A DNA stretch of 64,000 bases from Branchiostoma lanceolatum (taxonomy: Eukaryota; Chordata; Leptocardii; Amphioxiformes; Branchiostomatidae), in assembly GCF_035083965.1 (NCBI RefSeq), contig NC_089722.1, positions 39,789,958 through 39,853,957 of the forward strand. The letters run 5' to 3'. A model generated the notes under the pieces. It was not told the origin of the DNA. It made no database searches and saw only the letters and a list, made by a program, of their open reading frames with translations. Positions 1 to 11,834 of this stretch are shown here, in pieces. Position 1 is the first letter of the stretch. Every line of letters begins with the position of its first letter. The position numbers and the translations under genes are program-made.

Positions 1-540
1 CTTTCATATTAGCCAAGATTTGTCAGTACACAAAAGGTCATGAAAATTTGTACGAACCTTATAGGTTAGTTTATTCACACGTTACAGCAAACTGATCAAT
101 TTGAATAAAATCATAACCTCCATATGCATGTTGGAGCATTTTAGATTTAGACTTATGGTGTAGTATATCTAGACTAAGTACAAATCATGTGTTGTCATTT
201 TCAAAATGGCTCAAATCTAGATCTCAATAACTTCATTTCTCCATGTCATGAAAATTTGTACGAACCTTTTGGATTGCTTTATTCATGCGTTACAGCAAAC
301 TACTCATGATCAATTTGAATGAAATCATAACCTCCATATGCATGTTGGAGCATTTTAGATAGACTTATATTGTAGTAAATCTGGACTAAGTATAAATCAT
401 GTGTTGTTCTTTTCAAAATAACTGCCATGCATATTTGTGCATTTTAGATAGACACATGGCGTAGCAAATCTGGACTAAGTACAAATCATGTGTTATTCTT
501 TTCAAAATGGCTCAAATCTAGACTTGATTTCTCCATGTTT
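1..540. repeat. Intronic tandem repeat, about 207-bp unit
   Basis: A unit beginning TCATGAAAATTTGTACGAAC occurs at about 38 and again at about 246. A partial third copy covers about 420-535, recognisable by the shared words CTAAGTACAAATCATGTGTT and CAAAATGGCTCAAATCTAGA. It lies directly upstream of the first CaMKK exon in the window, so it is probably intronic. No coding potential is visible. Confidence 0.75.
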
Positions 541-553
541 GTTCACCCTGCAG

Positions 554-2215
554 TGTCCGTTTGAAGACACCTCCATCCTGGCACTGCACACGAAGATCAG
601 GACTCAGGACCTTACCTTCCCAAACAGGTAAGGCAAAAAAAAATTGTGTGAGGCATCCACAAAATGGTGCAAACTTTAAAAAAAGATACTGTACATTCAT
701 TTTGTTTGCGGTTGGTACAAATGGGTGCAAAACAATGCATCACTGTAAATTTTGATGAATGTTAATCATGGTACTTTTTGCTTTTAATTTTGTGGCAACA
801 CTGCAATTTCCAATTATAAAGTTATCTTGTATCTGATTTTGAGCTGAAACCGAGAATGTGGCATTCCGGGTATGGCCATTTTGTTTTGTAGAGGCATTGT
901 ATTTTACCCGTGCGTCGCACGTAAGTGTGACCGCTAGGGAAAAGTGGCAAAAATCCCAAAGTTGGCGCAATTTCAAAGCGCAATTTGGTGCAGTTCAGTG
1001 AGGGGATGAAATTGAAAATGTTGTTCAATGTGAAACTAAGTGTTGTGATGTCTGTACAGGTGTGATGTGAGCGTAGGTCTGAAGGAACTACTGCAGAAAA
1101 TGTTGGACAAGGATCCGCTGTCCCGAATCACCCTCCCAGATATCAAGGTCAGTAACACACAGGCTTCCCAGTAGGGTTAGTAGGGGACGTCATTTGATGA
1201 CTTTAAGACATATTCAGCGGTTGACATGATTTGGAGGATTCCAGACTTTTTCAGACAGCACATTTATGCTGGTAGGACTAAGTACAATGTACATTGTAGA
1301 TACAAACTAAGAAAACAGGGAAATACAAAGTTTAACAAAGAAAATAGAGAAATACAAACTGCTGCACAAACTTCACCAGCTGTTACGCCAAAGGATGGTT
1401 ATACTGGTACATGTAGGTACAGAAACTAAGATAGAGAAATACAAAATAAAGACATAATAATTATATACTCTAAGGCAATTATACATCTTGCGGGTTTGCA
1501 AATGAATTGTACTTCATTATCATATATACTACCAATTGAAAAGTTTTTTGTGGGATAATCCAGTGTTTTTCCTGCCAGTCACCTTCCATAACTGATTGCA
1601 GGTTGACCAGTGGGTTACTGAGGAAGGTGCGCTCCCCCTACCCACTGAGGCTGAGAACTGCACCCTGGTGGAAGTAACTGATGACGAGGTGACCAACTGT
1701 GTGAAACAAGTGCCCCAGCTCAACACATTGGTAAGTCTTTGTCAGGACATGACCTAACCAAAAACCAACTTGAAGTCTCATGACAATCCATCCATAGCTT
1801 CTTGACTTATGCTGATAAACCATGTACATCTAAACATACATACATTGATACATGTAAGTTGAGTACATACATACATACATAAATGCTACAGAATAAATAC
1901 TTTTGTCCTCTTAGTAAATAGTATACTATACAATAGAACACTTTCTTCTGGAGCTGAGCCCCCCCCCCCCCTTAATTTCTGAAGCGCTACTCACATGCCA
2001 AAACATGTCCATATGTAATTTACTAGTTTAAATTCAAAACTTGTTTATCAAAATGCACTCTTCATTAAAACATTACCTCCTTCATGAAGGTAAGAAAGAG
2101 AGGCTTAAAGAGAGAAAATTGTCTTGAGAAATGTCTGACAGTTCCCATTGTCTGTTTCAGATCTTGGTGAAGAGTATGCTGAGGAAGCGGTCCTTCTCCA
2201 ATCCTTTCAGACAAG
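554..2215 (+). CDS. CAMKK: Calcium/calmodulin-dependent protein kinase kinase, C-terminal exons (partial)
   Basis: Four exons, 554-627, 1060-1147, 1602-1730 and 2161-2215, have AG/GT borders and compatible phases. They encode 115 residues. The product covers the end of the kinase lobe (LLQKMLDKDPLSRI, with the subdomain XI arginine), then WVTEEGALPLP and ENCTLVEVTDDEV, and the autoinhibitory/calmodulin-binding segment ILVKSMLRKRSFSNPF. All of these closely follow vertebrate CAMKK1/2. The family binds Ca2+/calmodulin and phosphorylates the activation loops of CaMKI, CaMKIV and AMPK in the cytosol. The 5' exons lie outside the window. The last clear exon ends in phase 1 (CAA G), so at least one more exon should follow. 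A weak candidate begins at 2787 after TGACAG and either splices at 2825 or stops at 2849-2851. The tail does not resemble the vertebrate C-terminus, so the gene end is unresolved. Confidence 0.9.
640..1006. repeat. Dispersed inverted-repeat element, family A copy 1
   Basis: Lies in the CaMKK intron between 628 and 1059. The right end, TTGGTGCAGTTCAGTGAG (about 983-1002), is an inverted match of the left ends of copies near 5090, 5550 and 17670 (TCACTGGACTGC...AAATTG). The interior shares GGCATTCCGGGTATGGCCAT and GTTGGCGCAATTTC-type words with those copies. Non-autonomous; no ORF. Confidence 0.5.
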
Positions 2216-5079
2216 GTGAGGGTTCGGCATCCCCATAGACTCACGGTGGCTGGAGGCTTCCCTCTGTCCAGGTAGACCTGTCTTTTTCAGATGAAGAAAA
2301 GGACGTCCTTTTACATGATTAACATGATTTTTTACCGTATTTATATCCAAGGAAGCATATTCGTGCACACTGTGGCAGGCCCTGATATTTACAAAGCTTA
2401 TATATATTTATCAAGTGTTGATTTCTGTGAAGGACAATATTGTCAGATGTGTGGAGTGATATACATGTGCACATCTTTTGACACCACTACTTTCATATTT
2501 ACACCAGAGGTGACTTAATGATTTGAAGTTAGATTTAAATTTACCGGCAAATATACATGTATGTTGAAATGCAGTAATTTACTTTTTAATTTGGTTAAAT
2601 TCAGTTTCCTTGCCATCAGAAATTTTGGCCTCTGAGATTTAATCTTTGAAGTTGCAAAGATGACAGGGCATGTACATTTGTATGTCAATTATATCTAATG
2701 ACTTTTCTTTCTACCTCTCTCCTTGAGGGAAAAACGTAGTTTGTTCTTTGACATTGAGATATATGTGCTGACATCTTTGCTGACAGAAGCAGTGAACGAG
2801 GATTGTGTACAAATTGTCTCGAATGGTATGTCTAAGACTTGGTGCATCTAAGTTACAGTATACTGGGCATCAGTCTGAGAATTTTCATGACATGAATTTA
2901 ACACAATGCATTTTTCTACTGACGGCAATTTTTCTAGAAATTTCTAATCAAGACTTGTATAAACGCATGTATATTGGAACGTCTGTTCAATTTGCTGGCA
3001 TGTAATGACTATAATAGTACTGTAAATGCATTTTAAGTTTGTGGTGGTAGAATGTTCTTGTGGCCATGGGTTTTGCGGTAACCTCTTCACTGTGAACTTA
3101 AAACCACTGCATAGATGCTTCTTCTGTCTTCTGCCCACCTATACTTACCACCTTGTTTCAACTGCGAACTAAAAACCACCCCAAACACTCTGTTATATCC
3201 CTAGCGCGAAATCAAATCACCAGGAACTTAAATACATTTACCGTACTTCCTAAAGCCAATGTCGGGTTTAGGTAAAGACAGCTGTCCAAAATGTGGCTGA
3301 TTTTTCAAGCTTTTTAAAAAAAGTTTAAAGAAACTCTCGGACCCAGATAGCACTAATTTGAACCGGGGCATGAATTTGTTAATCATGATTGTACAGTAGT
3401 TTCCCTGGCCACGGTACCTGAGTGCAGTATATACTACATGACATCATCGAGCAATCGCTGATTTTGTTAGCATCCTGGGTATCCGAGGACTGATAGCAAA
3501 ATGTTTGTAGCAGATTAGTCTACTAATTGATATTTGAATTAAGAGAACAGATTGTTGATTGAAATGTAATTCTTGGGCATTCCACCTGATTTTTGCATCA
3601 CCGTGACATCACTTGTATGCAGTGGCATTATTTACACAGGGACATGATTTTGTTCGCTGGTTTTCTGTGAAGTCCTGGATACGTCAATGGAAAATATGAA
3701 GTGAAATGTTGCAGGCTGACTAACAAATACTTCTAATATCTATGTTTCATTTTTTTGGGCTGAGAAATGTGAAGCCACTATATAATAGACATGTGCCATG
3801 GATCGTATCTTTTATCAAATTTAGACCACACTGATTTGATTTTGAATGACATCCTCTGAGTGCTTTAAAATTGATGAGTGCTTGTGACAAAATAATCAAA
3901 TTGGCTGCAAATGAAAATTTCCTTCATTATGAAATCTAAGTGGTCAGGAAGGTTTTACAAATGACTGAACTTGCAAAGCAGCATATACCAAATGATGAAT
4001 TCTTATGATTAACATATTCTTGGAAGACTTTGGAAAACTTCGCTGAGGCCTCAAAATCTATTTTGTGCAAGGAGTGAGTTCATGACAAAATCAGTACGTT
4101 TTGCAAAAGGATTAAACAGGCATTGTAGACATTGGTATCCGGTTTCTCATATTTTTGGCAATTTACGGCACATATTTGCTCATTTTGCAGATTCTTTGTG
4201 CGACTTATATAGCGTCATAATACTCGTATTAAGTTTTTTTTGGAAATGGACAAAAATTGATCTACCGCGGATGTCATCCATATATTCAAGTCAGCGTGAT
4301 CTAACTTCAGAATGTAATATGATTATATATGACTGAGCTAATCAGTATCTTAACACACGTATCTCTAGTGTTACATGGAGCCTTATTTAATGTGACTGTA
4401 CAGTAGCAAGAATGACTTGTTAGAATAATTGCCTGTAATGTTTATGTGATGTTGTAAGTTTCTACATTTACTTGAAATGAAGGCAAATTATGATCTGATC
4501 GGCATATTTTCAGATTTTTGTACGGACTCAATGCAGTATAATTGAGGTGATTACTTAAGCTGGATAGCATTTGATATTTCCATAATGTATATTCCATATC
4601 TAAGATCGATAACAACTGGACTCGAGTATTTGACTTTTGTTAGAGAATGATGCTATCCTGGCATACCATTCTATATTCCATGAAGTCATACCATGAGGAT
4701 AATGTTTTATTTTTTTTTTGGTTATGATAAACCATGTATACATGTAGTGTAATTTGTTTGCTTAATCTGTGTCTGATTACATTGGCTTCATACAGTAATA
4801 TTAATGTTAGTTTCAGTACTCCAAATGTAGTCAGAAACCAATGATACCACTTCATGATCTTACTCGTGCCTTGGACTTATAAGCTTTATACATTATAAAA
4901 TGTGTCTACATGGGGCATTGTAATGATCAGCTACATGTATATTTATATCAGCCTATCAAATGGAATGTCCAAGGCACTACATGTACATGTATATGGACAT
5001 TTCTTTGACATATAATTGTTTCTTGCATAGAGTACGTTGTATATACCTGTACCAGTACATGCATAGCTATGTTTTTTTT

Positions 5080-5885
5080 GTAAAGCGGGTATGTCACTGG
5101 ACTGCACCAAATTGCACAAGGAAATTGTGCCATCGATGCATTTGTGTATGAACCCCAGATGAGCTAAACAAAATGGCTGCACCCGGAATGACACATTGTC
5201 AGTTTTGATACAGGATAAATCCGTTCCGAAGTGCAGTTCTGCCACAGTATTAGAGGTTAAAATTCATCAAAAAGAGACTTGCAGTCATGAAAGCATTGTT
5301 TGCTGTTTTGCGACAAATTGCGCCAATTGGTGGCACTATGTGAATTCCTGGTACAATAAGGAGCAGTTTAGTGAGATACCCGTCATGTCAATGCTACATC
5401 TACCTATTCAAAACTACATTGTTTGTGTACAACTAATTCATTCCACCGACAAGTGATATTTGATAAACTTAAATGGCAAATTTATAGTTTCCCTACAGAT
5501 GGATGCCTCAGGGATCTGTAATACATAGCTGAAGTACCATGAGCAGGTATCTCACTGGGCTGTGCCTAATTGTACGAGAAAATTGCAGCATCTTTGCAAC
5601 TGTTGTGCGACACAGGTGTAATACGTGACCTATAAAACACAAACGGTCGCCCCAGAATGTCACATTCTCAGTTTTGGCTCCAAAGCAGATGCAAGATAAT
5701 TTCATTGGAAATCGCGTTGCCACTGAATAAAATGATATTCAATATTCATCCCAAAAAAAGATTTGCAGTGATTGCGCACCAGTATATGCACCATTTTACC
5801 AATTGCGAATTTTTCAAAATTTTCGCCAGTGGCACCAGTCTCCGAATGTCTTCGCAATTTCATGCAGTCTAGTGATATACCCACT
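5080..5885. repeat. Two neighbouring family A inverted-repeat copies
   Basis: Copies at about 5080-5400 and 5545-5885 share the left end (TATGTCACTGGACTGCACCA / TATCTCACTGGGCTGTGCCT). They also share an interior with ATGACACATTGTCAGTTTTG / ATGTCACATTCTCAGTTTTG and GACTTGCAGT / GATTTGCAGT. The right ends repeat the left in inverted orientation (GCAGTCTAGTGATATACCCA). Diverged MITE-like elements without coding capacity. Confidence 0.6.
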
Positions 5886-7037
5886 TTATGATGATACCAG
5901 CATCACTCGAGCACCATACCCCACAGTTCAGCTGTCTTCCAGACAAATAAGCAGGTTGACAGAACAGAATTGATGACTCTGCTGCAGTTCCTCTGATCGT
6001 GCGTGTGAAGGTTTGGTGTACTAGTATATAGAGGGAGGTCATTTGTAATCCAGATATAACTCAACATATTGTAAACTGTCATTCCATATGAGATCATGTG
6101 CAATAATACTGATGCATAGTGTTTGTAGCCCATGACAATTGAATAAAGGTCTGGCCTTGCTACAGTGAATCTAGTTTCCGTTTGTATTTCTTTGCAATAA
6201 CAATATGTTGGGCAGTTTCAGTTGTGTATTGTTAAGGCTGCTAGCTTGTTTTGTTGTATAGCAAGTTCAGGGGGGCCTTTTGAAAATTTGTCTGAATTTC
6301 ACTCAAAACGTTGGTGAAGATGTTTCAGGTAAGACATATCAATGTTGTGTGTGGATAGTGTTGTTCAAAATCAAAAACAGGTGTATTTGTGTGTGTAATA
6401 GGTGTTGTGTTCAGAACTATGAAAGGGTGAGATTGTTTAAGGTTAGTGTCTATATAAGATTATGTTTTAAACAGTGTTCAGCACCAAGGACAGGCCACAT
6501 GTCAGTATATGAACAACTGGCCTAATTTAATTTTTCGTCATGTAGTGCACAATCGCTGTTTATTGCGATATTAATCAACTCAAAAGCAATCAACAACTTT
6601 CTGTCATAAGTGAAAATTATCAATATTCAAGAACCGAAACCACACAAGATTGGCCTGAGAAGGGAAAGGTTCATTTGAGCACTTTTCCGAAAGAGAACGC
6701 CTGAGTCAAGGTATAAACGAATTACTTCCAACTATAATCAAACGGTTTGAATTCAAGACGGAGCAGGGGAGGAGGTGGGTTGAACTTTTCACGTTAGCAA
6801 GGAGAAAAGAACTGACTACTCTTGTCAAACTGAGAGACACTTAAATGAACGTGCCGTGAGCAAAGATAACAGGGTTGAGATCACGTAGTAACTGATGGCC
6901 GAAACAATTCTTTCATTGTAGCTAATTGCACAAAAAATTGAGGAAATTTTCCCCTGAAGTATCTATTTTTTCAATTTAGTACAATTATCTACCATCATGG
7001 AAGACTTTTTTTTTCATGGATGAAACTTGTGAGTAGC

Positions 7038-7150
7038 AATGTTTACTAGATGTAGTCGATTGGGCGACAGAATGATGACTGCTGAGACACAACGATTTAC
7101 CGGTTTCGGCCTTTTATTCAAAAGTCTTCATCAGAATGTTTACTAGATGT
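7038..7150 (-). mobile_element. Short insertion flanked by 16-bp direct repeats
   Basis: The 16-mer AATGTTTACTAGATGT occurs at 7038-7053 and again, exactly, at 7135-7150. The 81 bp between them (7054-7134) therefore look like an insertion with a target-site duplication. Read on the minus strand, the insert starts exactly at a hammerhead core, CTGATGA. Penelope-like retroelements are known to carry hammerhead motifs and make variable-length target duplications, so a truncated copy of such an element is my inference. Confidence 0.65.
7090..7140 (-). ncRNA. Hammerhead-ribozyme-like motif
   Basis: On the minus strand the core CTGATGA (complement of 7128-7134) is followed by a hairpin, CTTTT-GAAT-AAAAG, then GAAA (within 7103-7107 complement). 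Next comes ACCGGTA, which can form a loopless three-base stem III ending in the cleavage triplet GTA. Stem I would pair AACATT with AATCGTT, leaving one bulged base. All invariant core bases (CTGANGA and GAAA) are present. Stem II closes poorly, with an extra C next to GAAA, so activity is uncertain. Confidence 0.55.
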
Positions 7151-7832
7151 GCAATAATTCCAGCTGTTGACAGAAAAAAATGACTGGTTGTATTTTGATG
7201 CTTGTACAGCTAAACAAAGCATGCTTCACCTTTCCAAACGGCGCAGTAGGATTGATGGTAAAACCAGTCATGTCAGAAGTGTTGTATCTGTGTCAATATT
7301 TGTTTTGAGCATCATAGAAACGCTCCGTGCTGTAGAGTCATTCCGTACATCCCCTTAGCCATATTTATTTCTACCATGTATTTCTACCACTGTATAAGCT
7401 CTACCTTAGACAGTAGATCTAGAGTTCAGAGTATTTGTTGTAATGTAAGGTGGTATACATTATTATTTATGTCACCGTTTTTATGCGATGCTGTTTATCA
7501 ATTTTCAGTTTCTGCACAGAGACAATGCAAACATATAGAGTTATGATATTTTCTTGTTACGGTCAAAAATGCTATGACCAGATTAGAAACACAATCTTAC
7601 AATGTGTCTCAGTCGTTTCTGTGAGTGCATATGGAAACGGAAGTGCAAGAAACGTTGGCCTGTGTGCGATATGATATTGCCCTTGATCCGTTGCTTGAAG
7701 CTCTGTACAGTACAGTACTTACCGGCAGTAGGCCAACTTGCAGGTGTTACACATAATGAAGAAATCAGAAAGAAATAAACAAAGCAAGCTTCTGACCAGC
7801 ACGTATTTTCTGTTTCACAGTCTTCAATCTAA

Positions 7833-7838
7833 TTTATT
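7833..7838 (-). terminator. Candidate poly(A) signal of the globin gene
   Basis: TTTATT on the plus strand reads AATAAA on the minus strand, about 275 nt past the globin stop codon. It is the first canonical signal I noticed downstream. Confidence 0.4.
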
Positions 7839-8111
7839 TAGGAATAGCTAGAGTGACATGCAAAAATGTAAGCTGTTTTGCTATGCGGAGTTAGCAGTCA
7901 ACATGTTACATCTAATTGTCCTGTAATTGTCACATTCTAAAGGTATACTTAAGCTTCATCCACTTTTAGTTCTACTTTACAGAACAAGTCATCAAGTTAG
8001 ATATTCTGTGACTTTGTCTATCAATACATCCATAAGTGTTAAGTGTTGAATTACTTGTCGGTGTTAAAAACGTGGTCCGTTGAGTTTCTTCAAAGCCACT
8101 CTAGGGGGCGT

Positions 8112-10428
8112 TCAGTAGCCGTCGCTGTGCGCGGCCATGAACAGGCGCCACAGTTTCTCCCAGGCGGCCTTGGTCACGTGGTCGCCGCATCCCGCGTCAT
8201 CCAACACCTCGCACAAGGCTAGCTTCATCAGCTGGTGTGGAAAGATTTACAAGTAAAACTTAGACCCGGTTTACACAAGCGTTTCCAAGTACACTCGGAG
8301 CACACTACAAGTTATGTGTGCTCAGGCGAGGGTGCTTAACAGTCTTATTTATTCAACGTGGTATGCCAAGTGCCAGTCACCATATCATTATATTCTTTCC
8401 AGTGCCGCAGTTCTATATTTTTCATAACTGACAACTACAATCTACGGGTAAACTGGGTATTGTTGACTTTGAAGAATCTTTGGCGTCTCCTGCTAGTGTG
8501 ACCATGTAACCAATGAAGAACACAGTCCCACCTCTCGGTACAACCGTAATAGAAAAGGAGACTAAGCTTTGCTGGGCATTCACGGGAGACTAGTTGGCCA
8601 CAGAACAGCAAAAACTGCTATGACTCGAAAACCGGGGGGTGCACGACCAAGAGGACTACCCAAAGTCACCCTTTGAGAAACCACCGGCCAAAACGATGGT
8701 AAGCTATCATGATGAAACACGCTATAAGAAATGGCAGTAGCCGCACAAAACTGCCACCTCTGGAGAAAAAAAAACGCCAGAAGATCTAAAGCAATATAAC
8801 GTTAAGTTGAGAATTGTTGATATGCTGACATACCTCGATTTTCTCGCTAGTCATGCCCTCCGCCTTGTGAATGCGTCCAACTTTCTTCACGGCCTCGTAT
8901 CCACTTCCGTCCAAACCTTTGATGAAGTCGTCCAACACTTGAACCACCTAACATGGCAGATCAACGGGTTAGTTAATTCTGTTTATGTAGATTATGTATA
9001 TATATATATATTAAATAAACAAATATCTACCCATATATAACATACGTTTACGTCCTGACCATTACAAAGTCCGGTACATTATTATTTCAAATGGTACCCC
9101 AATATATCGACTTTGTATGCTAGGCCCATATAGCTATGCCCCGAATTACGCGCGAAATGTGTGTAAATTGCCCCCAAAGAACTGCGCATGTGAGTTCGCG
9201 TTCACATTTGCACGAATCTATGGGTCCGTGTACCTATGTGTTCTGTCCAACACGACCTACATGTACATTCCTTTGCTTATATTAAAAGCGTTTGGAATTC
9301 TATTCAATAACAATGTGTTATCTTTCATGCAGATCTTCTTTTTGTGAACTGTGAAGATGTCAGCGTTACAGCGCTCCTCCGGGACCTAAAATGGCCGTCA
9401 CTCCAGACTAGACGTCAGGACGCACGTCTGGTTATGATGTACAAGATCACAAACGGTCTTGTTGCTATCCCGCCCACTCGTCTCACCTCAGCACACGCAC
9501 GTACCCGTACCAACCACGCCCATAAGTACAGAACCCTTCAACCCAAGGGTGACACTGCGAAATTCGCCTACTTTGCCAGGACAATAACCTGAGTGGAACA
9601 ACCTCTCCGCTCACGTAGTAGACAGCCCCTCACCGGACACCTTCAAGAGCAGGCTGCTGTCGTCACACCCGTAGCCCAGACACTGCAGCTGCGCCTCACC
9701 CCGTCTGTGCGATACCCCTACTAGGGGGTTTACAGACTATAGAATAGAACTAGAACTAGAAGTACTGCCTGCCTCTCCTTACCTTCCCACCGTGCTGACG
9801 AAGGGCGGTGTTACCGGTGAGCTGGTCAAAAGGGATGTCTCTGAACTTCTTGAAGTTCGCCTTAGTAGATTTATTCTTCAGGAGCCTAGATGTTGGAAAT
9901 ACACAAGCGGAAGGCGTTTGACCACAAAATCCCATACATGCTTCTTTCTTCTTTATGAGCCGACGCTTTTTGTATTAGTGTAGTACTGGTGGACGTTCAG
10001 ACTTCTTCAGGGGTTCAGACTTCTTCTGTAGTCTCTACCAGACAAACCGCGTCGGCTATAGAGAGAACATTTGCCGGGGGACTTTGGCCATGGAGGATAA
10101 CATTCCCATGGTTGCAATATTGGAACCTATCTCCATAGCCGACCCCCTTCATACAGTTGACTCTATTTGGCCAATTTCTACTATTTTCCCAGCGACCCGC
10201 AGAGGCTGGTTGAGCCTACTTCTTCTGGGTGATCAGAAAGAAAGCACTCATAGAGAGGCCTAGAAAATACTGCAAGAAAAGAACGCGTGTCAAATCGTCA
10301 CGAAGAGTAATGTGACTCCAGAAAGCTTACCTGAGGAAGACTTTCTCGCCTGCGTCTTGGAAGGACGGTTGGGACACTCTTGCCCAGGATTCCTCCACTG
10401 CTTTCTTCTCAGCAACATTCAGGCTCAT
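8112..10428 (-). CDS. Globin, 144 residues, four coding exons
   Basis: Exons 10428-10331, 9885-9783, 8947-8834 and 8231-8112 (stop TGA 8114-8112) join in frame to 435 nt. The protein starts MSLNVAEKKAVEESWARV and has a full globin fold. The CD1 and CD4 phenylalanines lie in ANFKKF, the distal E7 histidine in LRQHGGK and the proximal F8 histidine in VGRIHKAEG. The first intron splits an arginine codon (AG|G, B12.2) and the last precedes LMKLALCEVL (G7.0); both are the positions shared by vertebrate haemoglobin and myoglobin genes. A third intron falls in helix E, just after the distal histidine segment (phase 0, about E11.0), which vertebrate genes lack. The product is expected to be a cytosolic haem protein that binds O2 or handles redox gases. 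A 5' non-coding exon precedes the coding exons. Lancelets have several globins; I cannot say which this is. Confidence 0.93.
8540..8760 (+). repeat. Possible decayed LINE fragment in globin intron 3
   Basis: The plus strand encodes a broken stretch containing ARPRGLPKVTL, which resembles the R-G-R-P-x-x-T-W motif near the C-terminus of many non-LTR reverse transcriptases. Stops interrupt it. This is a weak call. Confidence 0.25.
9344..9740 (+). mobile_element. 3' fragment of a non-LTR retrotransposon (frameshifted)
   Basis: Plus strand, antisense to the globin gene and inside its second intron. One frame reads DLKWPSLQTRRQDARLVMMY then KITNGLVAIPPTRL, the usual end of a CR1/jockey-type reverse transcriptase ORF. 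After FARTIT a frameshift moves the continuation to EWNNLSAHVVDSPSPDTFKS followed by RLLSSHP and a stop near 9712. The tail GAATAGAACTAGAACTAGAA suggests a short repetitive 3' end. The element is 5'-truncated and inactive. Confidence 0.8.
10010..10213 (+). repeat. Dispersed repeat family B, copy 1
   Basis: CTCTACCAGAC ... TCGGCTATAG ... CTTTGGCCATGGAGG ... CCAATTTCTACTATTTTCC ... CGACCCGCAGAGGCTGGT. The same sequence occurs in reverse orientation at 16930-17115. Its ends (ACCAGAC / GAGGCTGGT) are weakly inverted. It lies in the globin intron between exons 1 and 2. Confidence 0.75.
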
Positions 10429-10627
10429 TTTCTTTTATCTTCCTTCCTTTTTTACTCCAAATTTTCTCCTAAGGATAAAATCTGAAGGAATTTGATTGTG
10501 TTTTATACCAAGAAAAACATATTGACACTAGTAAAGCATTAATCAGTAAAACAATGTGGCTAATTAGTTTTAAACGCGTTTGAGTGTAAATTTCCACTAC
10601 ATGTAAGAGCACAATATAACAACATAC

Positions 10628-10690
10628 CTTCTGCGTTTCCGTAAGACTGATGTGGTCTTGCTAAGGATGCATCCCGTTTTATATACCTAG
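10628..10690 (-). promoter_or_regulatory. Globin promoter with TATA box and 5' non-coding exon
   Basis: On the minus strand a TATATAAAA box occupies 10685-10677. About 25-30 nt downstream the sequence CATCAGTCTTACGGAAACG leads to AGAAG|GTATGT, a splice donor at 10628/10627. The matching acceptor CCTTAG|GAG lies at 10469/10468, 40 nt before the start codon. This predicts a short untranslated first exon of about 25-30 nt. Confidence 0.65.
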
Positions 10691-11303
10691 CCGCACCGAG
10701 CTTGTCACGCAAGACGAGAACTGAGACCTTTATTATTTTTGTTAAGTGGTGACTAAGAACGAGGTTTCTGAGATGAATAAAGTTCAAGGTTAACAGACCA
10801 ATAGAAGACTCTGCATATGAAGTTGCATATCATTCACATCAAAGTTAACATTATATTTGTATCCTTGCATCTTTATTTTCATATCAAAAACGTCCTTTTT
10901 GCGTGAAGAATGTTATAGAATGATATAATGTTCTATCAAGTAAAATGTCTACGTGCGTTTTGGCATGTCTAAGTCCTCGAACAGTTGGTGTACCGATAAA
11001 CCTCTACATACCATTTGCTTACAGAGACTACCAAAGCCATTAGATACGCCACTTGGTACTGTTCCGCGTTATTACGTCTTCATTATTCGGGCTGTGCTAA
11101 TCAAACTTTAACGGACTTTCAAGGTTCAAAATGGATCATAGAAATGACGGCTCTTTGCACTTCAAACATTTTGTACAGCAAGGAACAAAAGTACCAAAGA
11201 AAAGCACTTTGCCTTCGTTTTTCCCAACCAAACCATTCTAGTTCTGATGGTATACACCTCAAAGTTTAAGTGACCGGGCCCAGGGTAAGTGCACGGCCAG
11301 TAG

Positions 11304-11834
11304 CTTAAAGGCATCAAGAGCATTTTATGAGGCTTGAAACTTGAATAACAAAACTCCAATTTCTAGTCATTCCAACACATAGTAAATTTCAACAACATCA
11401 TACCATTACATATCGACACTAAAGGAGCAAAGATACGATGTCGTTTGGTGTGGTGATAACTGATAGAAAATCCAAACCCTAATAGACTGATCCTGACTGT
11501 CGATCACAATTAGCGTTTCGACCAATGAGAGAGTGACTGCATGTCCGTCTAATATTTGCACCTCTATGTTTTAATTTTGCATTTCTACGTTTTGACGGAG
11601 GTGGGCGGGGTTATGGTATCGGTCTATTTACACTAGGCGCGTTACACTAAACTAAAAGATCACCATGTAGCATATTTTTGTGCCGCTTTTGAGCACTCTT
11701 GATAAGAAATCCGCACGAAAATGTGGCATTAATGTGGCGTAAACAGTGGCATTAAATGTCAATTTCATAAAGATTACAGCAACTAGAATATTTCCAGTTT
11801 TCAAGCCTCATAAAATGCTCTGGGTGTCTTTAAG
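11304..11834. repeat. Inverted-repeat element, about 530 bp
   Basis: The left end, CTTAAAGGCATCAAGAGCAT and onward through TTTATGAGGCTTGAAAC, is repeated inverted at the right (TTTTCAAGCCTCATAAAATG then CTCTGGGTGTCTTTAAG). The arms are about 40 bp with several mismatches. The interior has no coding frame. A MITE or foldback element is likely; I could not fix a target duplication. Confidence 0.6.

Larger units (their letters stand above)
2216..8111. other. Intergenic region between CaMKK and globin genes
   Basis: AT-rich DNA with no reading frame resembling a conserved protein and no convincing exon apart from the doubtful CaMKK end near 2787. It probably includes the remaining 3' part of CaMKK. 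Recognisable items are two family A inverted-repeat copies (about 5080-5885), a hammerhead-like insertion at 7054-7134, and a minus-strand poly(A) signal at 7833 for the globin gene. From about 2860 to 5080 and 5890 to 7030 I see nothing I can name. Confidence 0.6.
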
